64,000 nt of DNA from Rhabditoides inermis (lineage: Eukaryota; Nematoda; Chromadorea; Rhabditida; Rhabditidae). Location: positions 624,001 through 688,000 of the forward strand of contig CAWZYM010000295.1 of assembly GCA_963966185.1 (NCBI GenBank), written 5' to 3'. A program made the position numbers and the translations under genes. Below, one piece after another: positions 13,468-26,766 of this stretch; position 1 is the first letter of the stretch; each line of letters starts with the position of its first letter. The notes beneath the pieces are model-generated. The model was not told the origin of the DNA. It saw nothing but the letters and a program-made list of their open reading frames with translations, and did not search any database.

Positions 13468-13940
13468 TCAATCCATGCTGGTGTTAGCAGGAGACAGCGA
13501 TTTGTTGCTGTGTCCGTCGCCGCTCAAATTCAAATCGAGCTGGGTCCCGAACGGAAAGAGCGCTTGCCAGGGGAACGGCGGGAATACGGTAGCTGATGGG
13601 GGAGTGAGCAGTGACTGCATGGAGAAGTCCTTGCGGGGCATGAAGATGGGCGTGGCTACGGGGGGCGGGGACTGCTGGGCGGACTTGAGCTTGCGCATGC
13701 AGGCAAAGTGTTCGATCGTTTGCAGCACGTCGCCGGAACAGCCTGGAAAAGGAAGAGGGTTCGGATATTTCGGAAACTAGAACTGGACAAGTATAAAAAG
13801 GACTCGAGCAATGTTCACCTTCCAACACCAGCTCCAGCACCCTCTTCTCCTGGTCCTCGAACAGCAGCGAGAGAAGGTCGATCGGAGGGATGCGACCCGT
13901 TCGAACGGGCTGCGGCTGAAGAAGACCATCTCTCTCTCTC

Positions 13941-13981
<41 letters not shown>

Positions 13982-14890
13982 ATCTCTATCTCTATCTCTC
14001 CCCTCCCTACTTTGCTTCTCTTGGCAGGTGGCGGGGTGACTTGGAATGTCTTGACGTCCTTCTCCTCCTCCTCCTCCTCCTCCTCTTCATCCTCTCCATC
14101 CTCTCCAGTCTCCCAGATCGGACCTGCCGGCAGCTGGTCAATGGCCTCTCCCGCAACAACCTGAATACCGTAACTTAGCTCCAGTTACCGTATCCTAATT
14201 TGTATGTACAGTAATATAATGTTTAAAGTACCGTACCCGGAGTCCGAGCGCGATCGCGTCCTCGGTGGCCTGTTTTCTTTTCAGCGCCACCTGAGCTGCC
14301 ATCACCCGCTGTCGCTCGGCGATCAGGTTGCACTTCTCGCACAGGCAGTCCCTGAGTACGGTAGGTTGAAATAAGGGTACTGTAACTGTGATCTGTACTC
14401 TGAACTGTAGAATGAACCTCGGATATTGTACTCTTTACTGTTCTGGGAGACTGTAAGTTCAGTGCGAGAGAGTAACTCGGCTGTCACTATCTTCGGGTTG
14501 TTTGTGTTTCCCATGGAGGATCGAGTGCTTGCATGCGCGGTGAGATTAGACGATTATAGTCTCCCTCTCTCCTCTACACAGCACTAGCCGCGCCAGAATT
14601 GGATAGAGAGAGAGAGAGACTGTTTGTCTGCTGGTGACAGACTCTCCCTCCCTCCCTCCCTCTCTCTCTCCCTCCATCTCTCTCCCTCCATCTCTCTCAG
14701 GTGAGGCAACATCACAAGGACACTTTGCGAGTCGTGGGAAAGTGAGACTGGATTGTTTGGAGTGCGAAAAGCCGCGCACTCTAACGGATTTCTATCGAAT
14801 TTGTGGAGCAAAAAGAAAGAGAGCGGGTACGGTATGGGGGTTACAGTCCACAAAGGACAAGAGAGAGGTAGTGAAGGAGGAAACGTGGTA

Positions 14891-14934
<44 letters not shown>

Positions 14935-15193
14935 TGATCTACTCACTTGAACCGGCAGTGCCGCTTGTGTCCCTTCAGCCAGCTCACGAGACCGTGGTTG
15001 CGACACCTGAAATCAATGAAATGAAACAAAACTGAATTGGAAAAAGGATGTGAGGAAAGGAAATAGAGGAAGGGTTCTTATGAGATTCTCACCTCGCACA
15101 CTTCGGCTTCCTCTCCCTCTCTAGTCTGCCGGCCGAGTTGAACTGGTACCCGGGCAGGGGCGGCAGAGGAGACGACAGGGAGGACAGCAACAT
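13468..15193 (-). CDS. dmd-4: DMRT transcription factor with DM and DMA domains (DMD-4 type)
   Basis: Six exons encode 265 residues: 15193-15093, 15006-14947, 14351-14237, 14160-14011, 13915-13819, 13742-13468. The DM domain spans about residues 30-77 and keeps the intertwined zinc-module residues, starting [20 protein letters not shown] and continuing [12 protein letters not shown] with the basic recognition helix. An acidic poly-Glu stretch encoded by GAG repeats follows. A DMA domain lies near residues 149-186 ([20 protein letters not shown]). The tail is Pro/Phe-rich. DM domains bind the DNA minor groove, and DMA-containing members (DMRT3/4/5, C. elegans DMD-4) act in neurons and sexual differentiation. 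A pyrimidine-rich acceptor ends two bases before the ATG, fitting trans-splicing. The assignment to DMD-4 rests on the DM plus DMA pair and the length. Confidence 0.92.
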
Positions 15194-16437
15194 GCTGGAA
15201 GGGGGAGGTCAGGGTACAAGATGAGTGAGAGCGACACGTTTCAGCCGCGCGATATGAGAGTAACCAGGTACTGTGAGTCAATATCTCTTTCATTGTCAGT
15301 TTAGAGACGTGTGTGTAGTGAATTAAAACTGAGAAGTGAATGAAAACTAAGAAGATAGTCTATATATTACAGTTCAATGAGTTCAGAGAGACGAGCAAAG
15401 TTGAGTTATCTTATGATACTAAACACGGAGAGACGAATTAGGAACTAGGTTCAGTGATTGTAACACACGTTAAACTTAAAGCACAGAAGTCAATAAAAGA
15501 AGTGAGTCACCAAGCTGCAAAAATAGAACTGCCCCTCTGAAGCTCTGTCACTCCATTCCACACTGGCTACAGTTTCCGCTCACCTCATTCGAAGGGGGCG
15601 GGGCGTGCATGTCTCGCCTCGGCCAATCAGCGCCGAGAGGGCCCTCGACCGCGCAATGTTTACACAATATCATATGGAGCTGGCGAGATTTCGATGATAT
15701 AGCCGGGGCGACCGGAAATTGCTAGTATAGCCGTTGCGTCAGTGGATCGAAGGAGGTAGAAAGGAGAGAGTTGGATACAGTATCGTCATGCGAGTAGTTA
15801 TGCGTTCAAATATGACACTGGCACAGTCAAAAATAATACAAGTATTCACATTGTTCTGTTTTTAATAGTTTTTTTTTAACTTTGAGATCCATATATTTTG
15901 AAAGTGTGAAAGCATATCTGTATGTAACGAAACTTACTTTACTCAGGAATACTGCTAGTTGGAAAGAGTTAAAGAAAGCTCCGGTTCGGGAGAGAGTACG
16001 TTTTTTTCTCTCTTATGAATCAATACCTAGTCACCAATCAACACCAATCAACTGTCTTTTGCAATATCTTTTTTACCTTTCTTTCATATTAAAAATATGT
16101 TTCACACGCTGTTTGTGTTTGCTTCTATGGTCTTATCATTCAAACAGAACAGAACTTCTTCTCTGCTCTTCAGCTTGCTTGTCAGATGTCAGCGCGTGCC
16201 TCGAATTCTATCATTTGTTATTTGTTATGTAAATAGTATCATTTATTGGGTATGGAATTTAACGGGAACAAATTGAAAAAAATGAAAAAAATCACAATTT
16301 ACAATAATGTTAGAGTACGGTCTCGTTCACTGGTAACCTCTTTTACCTCTTCTTGAGTTATTCTTGCCTCTTATACTCGTTTTTGTCGGAGTTTTTGGTG
16401 ACGCACATATGTGTGAATTGCATATATAACACTCTTC
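15194..16437. other. Upstream region of the dmd-4-like gene
   Basis: No coding exon was recognised. The stretch near 15590-15640 contains a GGGGCGGGGCG GC-box-like sequence. From about 15790 to 16440 it is AT-rich. It should contain the promoter of the dmd-4-like gene and the 3' UTR of the next minus-strand gene. Confidence 0.45.
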
Positions 16438-16443
16438 TTTATT
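16438..16443 (-). other. polyA signal of the 97-residue C-H-H-H protein gene
   Basis: AATAAA on the minus strand, 142 bp past the stop codon at 16585. Confidence 0.5.
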
Positions 16444-16584
16444 TCCAACTAAACAACCAAAACAAATTCCAGAGATACATTCATATATACGTAATAGATT
16501 GCATACATAATACATAATACACATAACACATAATACATGTAAGGTGTGAAAAAACAATGTGCACTTCTTATCAATCTGGACGAT

Positions 16585-16755
16585 TCAGTTGCTGTTGCTC
16601 CGCCACCTCTCGTAGTCTGCCTGCCGTCGGAAGTGCGCATCCCGGATATGACACTCGTACGCTGCCTCGTCCACCACGTGCAGCATGTGGGTGGGGTCCA
16701 ACTCGCAGATGATCACTTGGTACACAGGCCGGACCTGCACACGCACGTCTCTCTC

Positions 16756-16802
<47 letters not shown>

Positions 16803-16812
16803 ATATCTCCCT

Positions 16813-16865
<53 letters not shown>

Positions 16866-17061
16866 CCTCTTCGTATGCCCAGGTTTCTACTGGTGCTATC
16901 AGATCGAATCGAATCTGCCCGTCCTCTGGATCTGCATATAAAGTGTGAAAACAAAGAAACGTAAGAAAAAAAACTCACCAACCTCTTTCATTTCCGTTTC
17001 GAGCTTCCCTTTTGAAGCCGTTGGGTTGTCGTGATGTCTTCTGGTTCTTGTTGTTCTGCAT
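16585..17061 (-). CDS. Small protein with putative C-x5-H ... H-x4-H zinc motif (paralogue A)
   Basis: Three exons encode 97 residues: 17061-16983, 16931-16867, 16734-16585. The N-terminus is basic and polar. The conserved core reads [13 protein letters not shown], then [13 protein letters not shown], then [13 protein letters not shown]. Its Cys and three His are spaced C-x5-H and H-x4-H and could bind one metal ion. The gene at 21054-21800 shares the core and has introns at the two homologous positions with the same phases (1 and 0), so the two are duplicates. No known family was recognised. CHHC-type zinc fingers of RNA-processing proteins use similar ligands but different spacing. The first donor (gttggt) was chosen because the nearby gtgagt would create an in-frame stop at the junction. 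The acceptor tttacag lies one base before the ATG. Confidence 0.7.
16753..16863 (+). repeat. (CT)n microsatellite
   Basis: A near-pure CT tract fills intron 2 of the small C-H-H-H protein gene. It produces long Ser-Leu and Arg-Glu open frames that are not genes. Confidence 0.95.
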
Positions 17062-17856
17062 TCTGTAAACAAAATTTTTAAAATTCAAAAAAAGTATCAG
17101 CGATAAACATAAGAAAACAAATCGCAAATGTTGATAAAGTGATGGTTGCAATCGATTTCACTCCACAAAACTAGAGTGATTCACTAGCCACAAACTCTCG
17201 TTCACTCCTACGAAGCAAAGATAAGAATGAACGGGCAGTGTAAACCCGGTGCGAGTTGCACTTTGCGGGCACAGATAGGTGTGATCGAGGTTTGTTTGGT
17301 CGAGATCATACTTCACAGGATCATTTCTGTAGTATGTATTTCGCCATCCCCTTGAAATTGGAGACTCTCCAACCGCGATGAACGGGAAAGGAGCGGGGCG
17401 CGAGCGGGAAGAAGCCTAGGCTTGAGGACCGCGGACGACTTTTGGTTGGCCTGCGCCCCGCTCATCTGAGCGGTTTTCGAAAATTAATGAGCAATCTTGA
17501 CCCAAACACAGTTTCACCAGATCCACCATGATTCGTCTAGCACCCTGTTTCAACCATCCATATATTCCCAATATGATTTAAACTCCCCGATTCTTCCCGC
17601 TAGTATCTAAACGAAACAACTACATTCACGAAGAAAGTTTTATATCACAAAACATAAGAAAGTGTACAATTTGAAACATTTTCAATAAATGAGAGTGCAG
17701 ATCGCAAACACCGACTATAGAGGACTGAAACATGCAATTGATAAAAGGGACGCACGAATGGCTGACTCATTCACATACACACTCTCTGTACATCACTCAT
17801 TCACACAGGCAGACGCGGGGGCGGGGCTTCGAGGGGCGGGGCTTGCGTGCTGCCGT
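17062..17856. other. Intergenic region upstream of paralogue A and downstream of rab-7
   Basis: The sequence is AT-rich, with one short GC-box-like stretch near 17816-17845 just past the rab-7 stop codon. No gene was found. It should contain the promoter of paralogue A and the rab-7 3' UTR. Confidence 0.45.
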
Positions 17857-19724
<1,868 letters not shown>

Positions 19725-19864
19725 GTCTTCAACTGTTTTCGTGTGAGGAGTTGAACCTGAATAGGAAGACGGCTTATTATGAAACGGCCATTTCATAACA
19801 CGCGACAAGCGAACAATCAATCAATACCGCGAGACGACACAAAACCAAACAAGTTCGAACAACG

Positions 19865-19895
<31 letters not shown>

Positions 19896-21053
19896 GGAAT
19901 GAATTACCCGATGACACAACACTTGAACCCGGTGAAATCATGAAAGGACGAATCGATTTGGGACGAGTGATGTCGCGCACTTTGTGACGAGGATAGAACA
20001 TCCAAAGAGAAGAGAGAGAAACGAAGTGACCGATCGGGAATGAATCGAACTGCGAATGTAAACAGTGTGTGGAGTGAGAATGAGCATCACACACACCACT
20101 ACAATCAATGAATCGATAAAGAGAAAGGCTACGGTGGGTCCGTTGGTAACAATGGCGAAATAGACATATCAGACGGGGGGTCAGTGATAGCGGCCGATAA
20201 CGAAATACGGCAACGACAAGAAGCGGTCAGGAATGGGTGCACCAAGTGTACTCGAATGGGGAAGTTCATGGCCGCTCGTGATTCTGAATCAAACCGACAG
20301 GCAGACATGAACAGAAGGGAGAATATCAAGGTCTCTCTCTCCCTCTCTCTCTCTCTCTCTCCTCCCCTATTGCACTCACGTGACGCGAGACCGGGGGTGT
20401 AAAACAGCTGATCGAAAATGTGAAATGGCCGGGCGGAGCGACCGGAGAGAATAGGGCTCATCATGGTTCACGGAGAAAGTGAGAAAGGAAAAAGTTAACT
20501 AATCAATGTGACGCAATGAAGTATAAAAGGGTGAGATTGATCGGTGTACAAGTCACATGACATTGGTGAGACATTACACAGGAGAGAGACAATGAAAGCT
20601 AGATGTAAGATTATCGGGGCGATACCAGGTGCAGAAAGATACAGAGATGTGACATACAGTAGAGACGATGGAATCAACAAGACAACAACTGTGACACAGC
20701 GATACTAAAACATTCGAACACGTCATCGCATGGAAAACACTCACTATGTCGGTTAGAGTGAGTCATAATGATCATCCTGAATCAGGGATGAGTAGATATG
20801 AAATGAGATCGCCCAGCTGGAGCGCACTCTATCAGATAGCCAAGCAATTATGCCAAGCAATTATGCGTACTGCGTACTGTAAACTGTTTATAAAGAGAGT
20901 GCGTTGAAGAAACGCCTGATCAAGATAAGTGCGAAAACAGAACAAATAACAAAATCTCAGAGACAAATTATGAAATAGTTATGCAACCGTAATCAAACAA
21001 AGGCAAGAGCTTATTGCAGAATGCTATGGCTGGGCTAAACCCACGGGCGGGGT
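19725..21053. other. Upstream region of rab-7
   Basis: This region holds the rab-7 5' leader and promoter. It includes a GA tract near 19866-19896 and a CT tract near 20333-20360. No coding exon was supported on either strand. Confidence 0.45.
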
Positions 21054-21800
21054 CTAGTAGCGCCTCGTCAGTCCCTGTTCCCTCTCCCTCTCTTCCCTCT
21101 TCTGCTGGTTGATGGCCGCCTGCTCCTTGATGCGCGTCTCCCTCTCCTTCTCCCGAGCCTTCCGACCCAACCAACCCTCAACCACAAGGACACTATGTGC
21201 GAATACAACCGTTGTCCATACGTTTCAAAACTCCATTCCGAATGTGTTAATGAATAATCACAATTCACATTACGACTGACTGAAAAATAAGAAAGAATGA
21301 TGATATGTCGCACCTGGTATCCCTTCTCGTTCCTGGCGTAGTGGGTCTTCTTCACATGGTCCTTGTACCGGTCGTCCCCGTTCTCATCCATATGTATGTA
21401 GTGAGTCGGATCGAACTCGCACACGCGAATCGAGCTCACCTCCACGATCTAATACACAACAATATACAAATGTAGTCGTTCGGCACACACATTATAGTTT
21501 ATGTAGGTAGTGACGGGGACGATGAGTTCCATCGTTGGTCGGTTCGATAAGTCCTGGTCTTGCCCGCCTGATCATGCAAGAAACGATAAACATAGAACTG
21601 ACTGACATACCTCCGTTGAATCCTCCTCCGCCAAACCCGTGCTCTCCTCCTCCCCGCCCTCCATAGCCCCTGTCCCTGTTGCCGCCGTGGCCGTTGTTGC
21701 TGAACTTCCTCCGATCATCGTGTCCTCCATCACGGTCATAATCTCCGCTCTGGTTGTTCCACTCGCCCCAGCTGTTGTCGTTTTCACCCCAACCGGACAT
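21054..21800 (-). CDS. Gly-rich protein with putative C-x5-H ... H-x4-H zinc motif (paralogue B)
   Basis: Four exons encode 174 residues: 21800-21611, 21567-21491, 21448-21314, 21176-21054. The N-terminal 63 residues are Gly/Asn/Asp/Arg-rich (GGRGGGEHGFGGGGFNGG), as in RNA-binding low-complexity tails. The core ELIVPVTTYINYN, VRVCEFDPTHYIHMDENGDD and YKDHVKKTHYARNEK matches paralogue A. The C-terminus is a charged, probably coiled helix rich in Arg, Glu and Gln. The first two introns match those of paralogue A in position and phase. I do not recognise the family. A nucleic-acid-associated role is inferred only from the Gly/Arg-rich region and the metal-ligand pattern. Confidence 0.75.
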
Positions 21801-21919
21801 CTCTTCAAATATCGGAGTTCACGAACACAAATTCTATGTGAAAATGAAGTTTGAAAACTTAAATAGGATCACAAAAGCTACACTATCTATGTACAGAATA
21901 TGATAGAGAATAATTTGTT

Positions 21920-21923
<4 letters not shown>

Positions 21924-21998
<75 letters not shown>
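21924..21998. repeat. (AT)n tract, about 75 bp
   Basis: Uninterrupted TA dinucleotides lie upstream of paralogue B. The Tyr-Ile open frame across it is an artefact of the repeat. Confidence 0.98.
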
Positions 21999-22002
<4 letters not shown>

Positions 22003-22290
22003 TGTAAAACAGAAACGTACATATCATGGAAAACGTTTAAATTTAAGAAAAAGGTCACGCGCCCTCAAGCAATCAGCTGATGGCATGTGCGGCGCGTGTC
22101 GCGTCGCGTTTTCTCGCCATTGATTCAGGCAAAACGAGTGACGCGCGGGCACAATTTCTGCATGTAAAATTGTTATCGTAATCCTGACGATACGCAGTAA
22201 GTAGGAACATCTTTTTTCTTACCGTAACCCTAAGAGCATCCGATAAAATTATTTTCGATACCTATGGAGCGACAGTAGGTCAAAGTATAC

Positions 22291-22375
22291 ACAGTAGGTC
22301 AGTGGATAAAGCGTTCGTCTCTTAATCTCACGGTCGCTGGTTCGATCCCCCTCGGAGTCAACCATTCTTGTTAAA
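22291..22375 (+). repeat. Degenerate tRNA-Lys(CUU)-like element
   Basis: The sequence has a recognisable A box (TAGGTCAGTGGATAAAGCG), a Lys-type anticodon loop (CTCTTAATC) and a B box (GGTTCGATCCC). The acceptor stem does not pair, the T stem is imperfect and the anticodon stem is broken. It is read as a tRNA pseudogene or the head of a tRNA-derived SINE. Confidence 0.6.
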
Positions 22376-23128
22376 TTCACTCAGCCCCTGTGGTGTGGCA
22401 ATCCACTCTCAGAAGGCGTCACAACACCATCTACGGACTCAAGAACGGAATTCAAGACGTCCGACGCCACCCAACCCAACTCCTTCTGCTGACGTTGTCG
22501 TAATCCAAGAACCCCATCTTCTTCTCGACTAGTGGACCCCGGATTCAACCGGTTAAACAAAAACAAAAATCTGAATTAGTCTCTCGTAGTCTCTCTCTCT
22601 GACTGTAATAGAATATTTTCACTTTCCACCTAGATTTGGGTCGGGTTGTCATAGATCAATCAATCGTTGATCCGGAATCGTTATATCTGAATATGACAAC
22701 TTGACAACATAATCATGGTGATATGAAGCATACAGTAGTGCCTAATAAGATGCTCGATACATAGGCTTACACCGGGGAAAGACAAACTAGGCAGTTAGTG
22801 GCGGGAAGACGAAATTTGATTGATCATTTTTAGACCATTTTTGACGTGTAGAGCTCCGGGTATTCTTTTGCTTCCATGCCAATTGGTACGTCCTCGCGCA
22901 ATAACTGCTTCCACATAAGGATACTTCCCGCCGCCTCACTGGATTCTCGGGAAGGATTATGAGAGAGAAATAGGTCAATCGAATGCCGCTTTCTTCCTTC
23001 CTTCCATCATTTATTTCAATCTTGTTTCACAATAACCACTCATATTATATTTTCATATTATAGTTATATATTATAATACACAAACATTTATATATTGCTG
23101 TTGTTTTCTAAGGTTCATATCTGTTTCG
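22376..23128. other. AT-rich intergenic region
   Basis: No gene was recognised. Base composition falls noticeably from about 22600 onward and continues low through the following secreted-protein gene. Confidence 0.45.
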
Positions 23129-23168
23129 CGTATTTTCTTACGCAAATTCTACGTATTTTCTTACGCAA
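23129..23168 (+). promoter_or_regulatory. Direct repeat immediately upstream of a start codon
   Basis: A 17-bp sequence, CGTATTTTCTTACGCAA, occurs twice (23129-23145 and 23152-23168) with a 6-bp gap and ends 3 bp before the ATG of the secreted orphan gene. It could be a promoter or leader element. The function is unknown. Confidence 0.4.
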
Positions 23169-23171
23169 CAA

Positions 23172-23951
23172 ATGCTTGCAGACGAGGAAATGTTGATTTC
23201 ATTCATCGTCAATCTCTGCTTTCTTGCGATCAGTTTACATGCAGGTATGCTAGTTGGAATAGATTGTTGGATTGAATACATTATGTTTCAACTGAAACAA
23301 GTATTTACACGTTCATAACTTTCAGAGCAAATCGGCACCCGCTCGAACAACGCTTCTTCGATCTCAAAATCAACAAAGACTGCGGACGCGATCACTTCGC
23401 CATCTTCACTTGTTGATGAGAACGAAGAGCTAACCAATATTTCCACGACGTGCCTCAGTTCACAAGATTACGAACTTCTAGCAGGAAATATTGTGAAGCA
23501 CGGCGTAGTGCAGGCTTTCGTACACCCTTTAGTGAGCGAGAGTGTGATGAGCATAGGCCTGACGGAGCTACGTGGACTACTCAGTTTCGGACCCCTTCGC
23601 CCCTGGCAATCCTACAACAGTACAACACCGAGTGGAGCTGAGCTGACATCCGCGCCAACCATCGAGGCGTATTACGATTTGAGGGAACCACGCTCCAAAA
23701 TGGGAAGTCTCGATAGCTTATTTTTATTAGAGCAAAATTTACTTCCCGCCATCGCGTATTTGGACAAACGCTTCCCGTCCATTCGTATCATGTTCAGGAG
23801 TAGATTTCAAGAAATATACTTCTCAGCTACAGAGCTTGATAGGAAGGCAGTTGATCGTTATATCGAAGAGTTTTTCGCCATTCGTGAAAGAATATACAAT
23901 GCAACTGAACGCATGCTCTCCAATGACGATAAGTGCTACTACTCTTATTAA
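23172..23951 (+). CDS. Predicted secreted protein of unknown family
   Basis: Two exons (23172-23244, 23326-23951) encode 232 residues. The first exon ends in a signal peptide (core ISFIVNLCFLAISLHA), and the intron splits the codon just after the predicted cleavage site. A Ser/Thr-rich low-complexity stretch of about 60 residues follows, then a roughly 150-residue region containing AFVHPLVSESVMS, LREPRSKMGSLDSLFLLEQN and a helical C-terminus with ELDRKAVDRYIEEFFAIRER. Only three cysteines lie downstream of the signal region. I do not recognise the fold. Codon choice is more AT-rich than in neighbouring genes, which prefer C-ending codons. An internal Met at codon 7 is an alternative start and would leave a more compact signal peptide. 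Confidence 0.7.
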
Positions 23952-23996
23952 AAATCGTGATGTCCTCCATGTTTGAACTTATTTGTGGCTTTAAAA

Positions 23997-24002
23997 AATA
24001 AA
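23997..24002 (+). other. polyA signal of the secreted orphan gene
   Basis: An AATAAA lies 46 bp past the stop codon. Confidence 0.65.
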
Positions 24003-24221
24003 GTTGATATATTTTTGGCGCTGTGCAATCTCGGCATTACAAACAAATAAAACATTAAAAGGACATGCCAGATCCTTGAACGCGGAATCCAGCGCCATTC
24101 ACCGTGATCGCTGTGGTGAATTGAATGATGCCGGCTGGACAGATAAAACCGGGCACCAGTTTATTCAGGTCGTTGATAGGAGTGCGGATTAACAAACTTC
24201 AAAATACTAAACGATAAAACC

Positions 24222-24227
24222 TTTATT
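24222..24227 (-). other. polyA signal of the GILT gene
   Basis: AATAAA on the minus strand, 181 bp past the stop codon at 24408. The 3' ends of the GILT gene and the secreted orphan gene therefore face each other. Confidence 0.55.
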
Positions 24228-24407
24228 AAAACCTCATATGATAAAACTATATAATACACACAACAAAAGATGCAATTGAACAATTCGCTGCAGTGCAATA
24301 GCGCACCAGCTATGGCGTAGCGAGCACAGAAAGGGGGATGGAAGAAGTGACCCGTGGGGTGTTTGTGTGCAAGGCACTAGTGGATAGTGGAAGGGGGAGG
24401 GGATCAT

Positions 24408-25818
24408 CTACAGCTTGTACCCGGCGCACTGCTCCGGTGCAGGCTGCATCTTCTTGCACAGGTTCTCCGTCAGATCGTAGAGGGCGTCCGGCTCGCGCAC
24501 TCCGTTCAGCGTGATCCACGGCACGAAGGTGAGGGCGGGCGAGAGACCCGCCGTCCGAGCCCCAGCCATCGCAAGCAGACGGCGACCGCGCGCGCCCTCC
24601 GCACACTCGCGCGTCCTGCAACGATGGGGGAGTCATGCACATCATAGAGATTACTGTACTCACTGCTTCTCGTTGAGGATCGAGTGACCGGCGATGCAGG
24701 CGGACATGGCGCCGTCAAGACCGCGCTGGCCCTGGAAGGGGAGGGGGTGAGAGAGATGGAGGGAGGGAGGGGGAGAGAGGGGGAGGGAGACAGAGAGAGG
24801 GAGAGGGAGGGAGGGTGAGAGAGAGAGAGAGGGGGGAGGGAGAGGGGGGAGAGAGAGATGGAGGGAGGGAGGGTGAGAGAGGGGGAGGGAGACAGAGAGA
24901 GGGAGAGGGAGGGAGGGTGAGAGAGAGAGAGAGAGAGAGTGTACTCTCACCTGGATGCAGTTCACCACAGGCAGGTACTTGTCGGGGAAGCCGATCCTGT
25001 CGATGACGCAGTTCATCAGCTGGTTCAGCACGCACTCGGTCGGACCGTGCTGGCACTGGCATCTGAACGAGGACGTCTCTCTCTCTCTCTTTCTCTCACA
25101 ACTCCCTCTCCCTCTCTCTCTCCCTTTTCTCTTCTCTCCCTCCCTCTCTCTCCACCCACTCGAAGTCCTGTCCCTTCTCCACGCAGCGTGCCTTTCCGAA
25201 TGGCACGATGGTGAGGTCGACCCTGCCGGTCGCGCCGAGCTTCTCCCACGCGGTCATCATCTGCTTGTGCATGAACCTGCAAAACGTATCATTCATGTAC
25301 CTATACACCTTTCAAATATCTCCCATTCTCACTCAAATGTGGCTTATCAGTGAATCATCACTGAAACTAGTCATCATACCGATCTTCGTCCTCTGATCTA
25401 CCGCCCCCCTTCCCCGTACCTAGTCGTGTCGGGGCACTGCGACTCCATGTACACCTCCAGTGTCACCGTGTTCTTCTCCAGCTCCTTGGGCTGCGCGGCC
25501 GCCGGACGGGTCATCACCTAAACACACATGCTCAACATGGTCAGCAAAGCTATACTCCCTTATAGGATTGATGTACACTCTCACACACTTTTTGCTACTG
25601 AAAGGTGTCTAAATAACGAAATGAATCCGTGACGAGCATCGTCTCACTTTCCAGAAGAGGCGATTTGCGGCGGACAGGTCAGTGAGGTGGTTGGCACAAT
25701 TCCGCCGAAAGAACAGACACGACAGCGATTCCAGATCCTTCTTCAGCAGTTTGACAGTCCTCGGCTTCTCGTCTTGACAATACGCAGACGCGAGCAGCAG
25801 GGGAAGGAGCAGTCTCAT
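24408..25818 (-). CDS. GILT-family thiol reductase with CPDT active-site motif
   Basis: Six exons encode 257 residues: 25818-25648, 25517-25420, 25276-25160, 25062-24951, 24731-24664, 24615-24408. A signal peptide (MRLLLPLLLASAYC) precedes the GILT domain. The family signature CQHGPTEC is at residues 132-139, with further conserved cysteines in VLNQLMNCVIDRIG and LPVVNCIQ. GILT enzymes reduce disulfides of proteins in the lysosome or outside the cell. The active site here is CPDT (residues 85-88) instead of CxxC, so the resolving cysteine is absent. CxxS variants are known in insect GILT proteins, so a changed mechanism (isomerase-like or mixed-disulfide trapping) is possible but inferred. 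Intron 4 is a GA-rich microsatellite. Confidence 0.9.
24737..24939. repeat. GA-rich microsatellite in GILT intron
   Basis: A roughly 200-bp purine tract is made of GA dinucleotides interrupted by GGGA units. It nearly fills the intron between GILT exons 4 and 5. Confidence 0.95.
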
Positions 25819-26766
25819 CGTAGATCAATGGATGACTAGTAGCAAGCGTGGTCTTTTGATACACCGGCGAGAAACGGGATCGGCCGATGAATAGGTCAGG
25901 GGTGGAGAATGGATCCGAGATAGCTATCAAAGCACGCACACGCGCAGTCAGCCCGGAGTGTGAATTCAGGAATATGCATGCACGCATAGCAGAGGGCGTT
26001 CCATTTTACACACACTAGCTCATGCGTTCGCGTATACATATTTTGGCGGCGGCGAAAAGATTTGCTATACGAACATCTCTAGTGTACACTGGCTGGCATA
26101 ATCACCTCTTCCACTGCGGCATACTTGCGATAGCTGGAGTAGCTGGAGACGGCAGAAACAGCAACGAGGAGGAGGAGCAGTCTCATACTCGACCGACTGT
26201 ACCGGTAACGAGTCACACAATGAGATCGGGCGAAAGCGAAACGGCGGGAAAAAGCGACCGAATCGCAACGCGACGAAAAAGAATGCGACACGAGACACGA
26301 GATGCGATATTTTTCCTGGGAAGAGAAGAAGAAGGTCGAAACGAGAGCGATTTTGGTTGAAATGACTGAATCAGTGCGACAACATTGTCCAGAGACCAGA
26401 GAGAAACGGAAATCTGGGAGCTGGGCAAATAGGATCGAGTGTTTTGTGGGAGTAAGTTAGTACAGCCGCCCGAGAGAATAGACACTCTCTCAGACAATGA
26501 GTCTATCAACATCATTCCATCAACATTCGGGATGAGTCTGCGCCCCGCGGGCTCTCCTTCCAAAAGAACTACCTATTCCATCGATATCCCTCGATTTTTA
26601 TTCGATCAACTAAATGAGCGCGAGGGAGGAAGAGGTTGCAGGAGAGAAAGGAGCAGGAAGATTAATGGTCAGCTTGGCTGATAACGATAGACAGCCGGGA
26701 CTTGATTCCACGATGGCAGCGACAAATAAATAGAGGCCGAATCAAATCAAACGCCCTATTCGGTGA
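25819..26766. other. Upstream region of the GILT gene, with one signal-peptide-like open frame
   Basis: This is the presumed promoter region of the GILT gene. On the minus strand at 26186-26106 there is an open stretch starting MRLLLLLVAVSAVSSYSSYR that ends at a possible donor (gtgatt) in phase 0, the phase required by GILT exon 2. It may be an alternative first exon. No other coding sequence was supported. Confidence 0.4.

Noticed and set aside
16585..17061. Assignment of the C-H-H-H proteins to the CHHC zinc-finger family (GTSF1/U11-48K type)
   Set aside because: The ligand spacing differs (C-x5-H then a long gap and H-x4-H rather than C-x5-H-x9-H-x3-C) and the conserved flanking residues do not match.
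21834..22058. Tyr-Ile repeat open frames at the AT tracts, also at 60711-61098
   Set aside because: Pure (AT)n sequence translates as Tyr-Ile in all frames and cannot be taken as coding.
22291..22375. Functional tRNA-Lys(CUU) gene
   Set aside because: The A box, anticodon loop and B box are recognisable, but the acceptor stem does not pair and the T and anticodon stems have mismatches.
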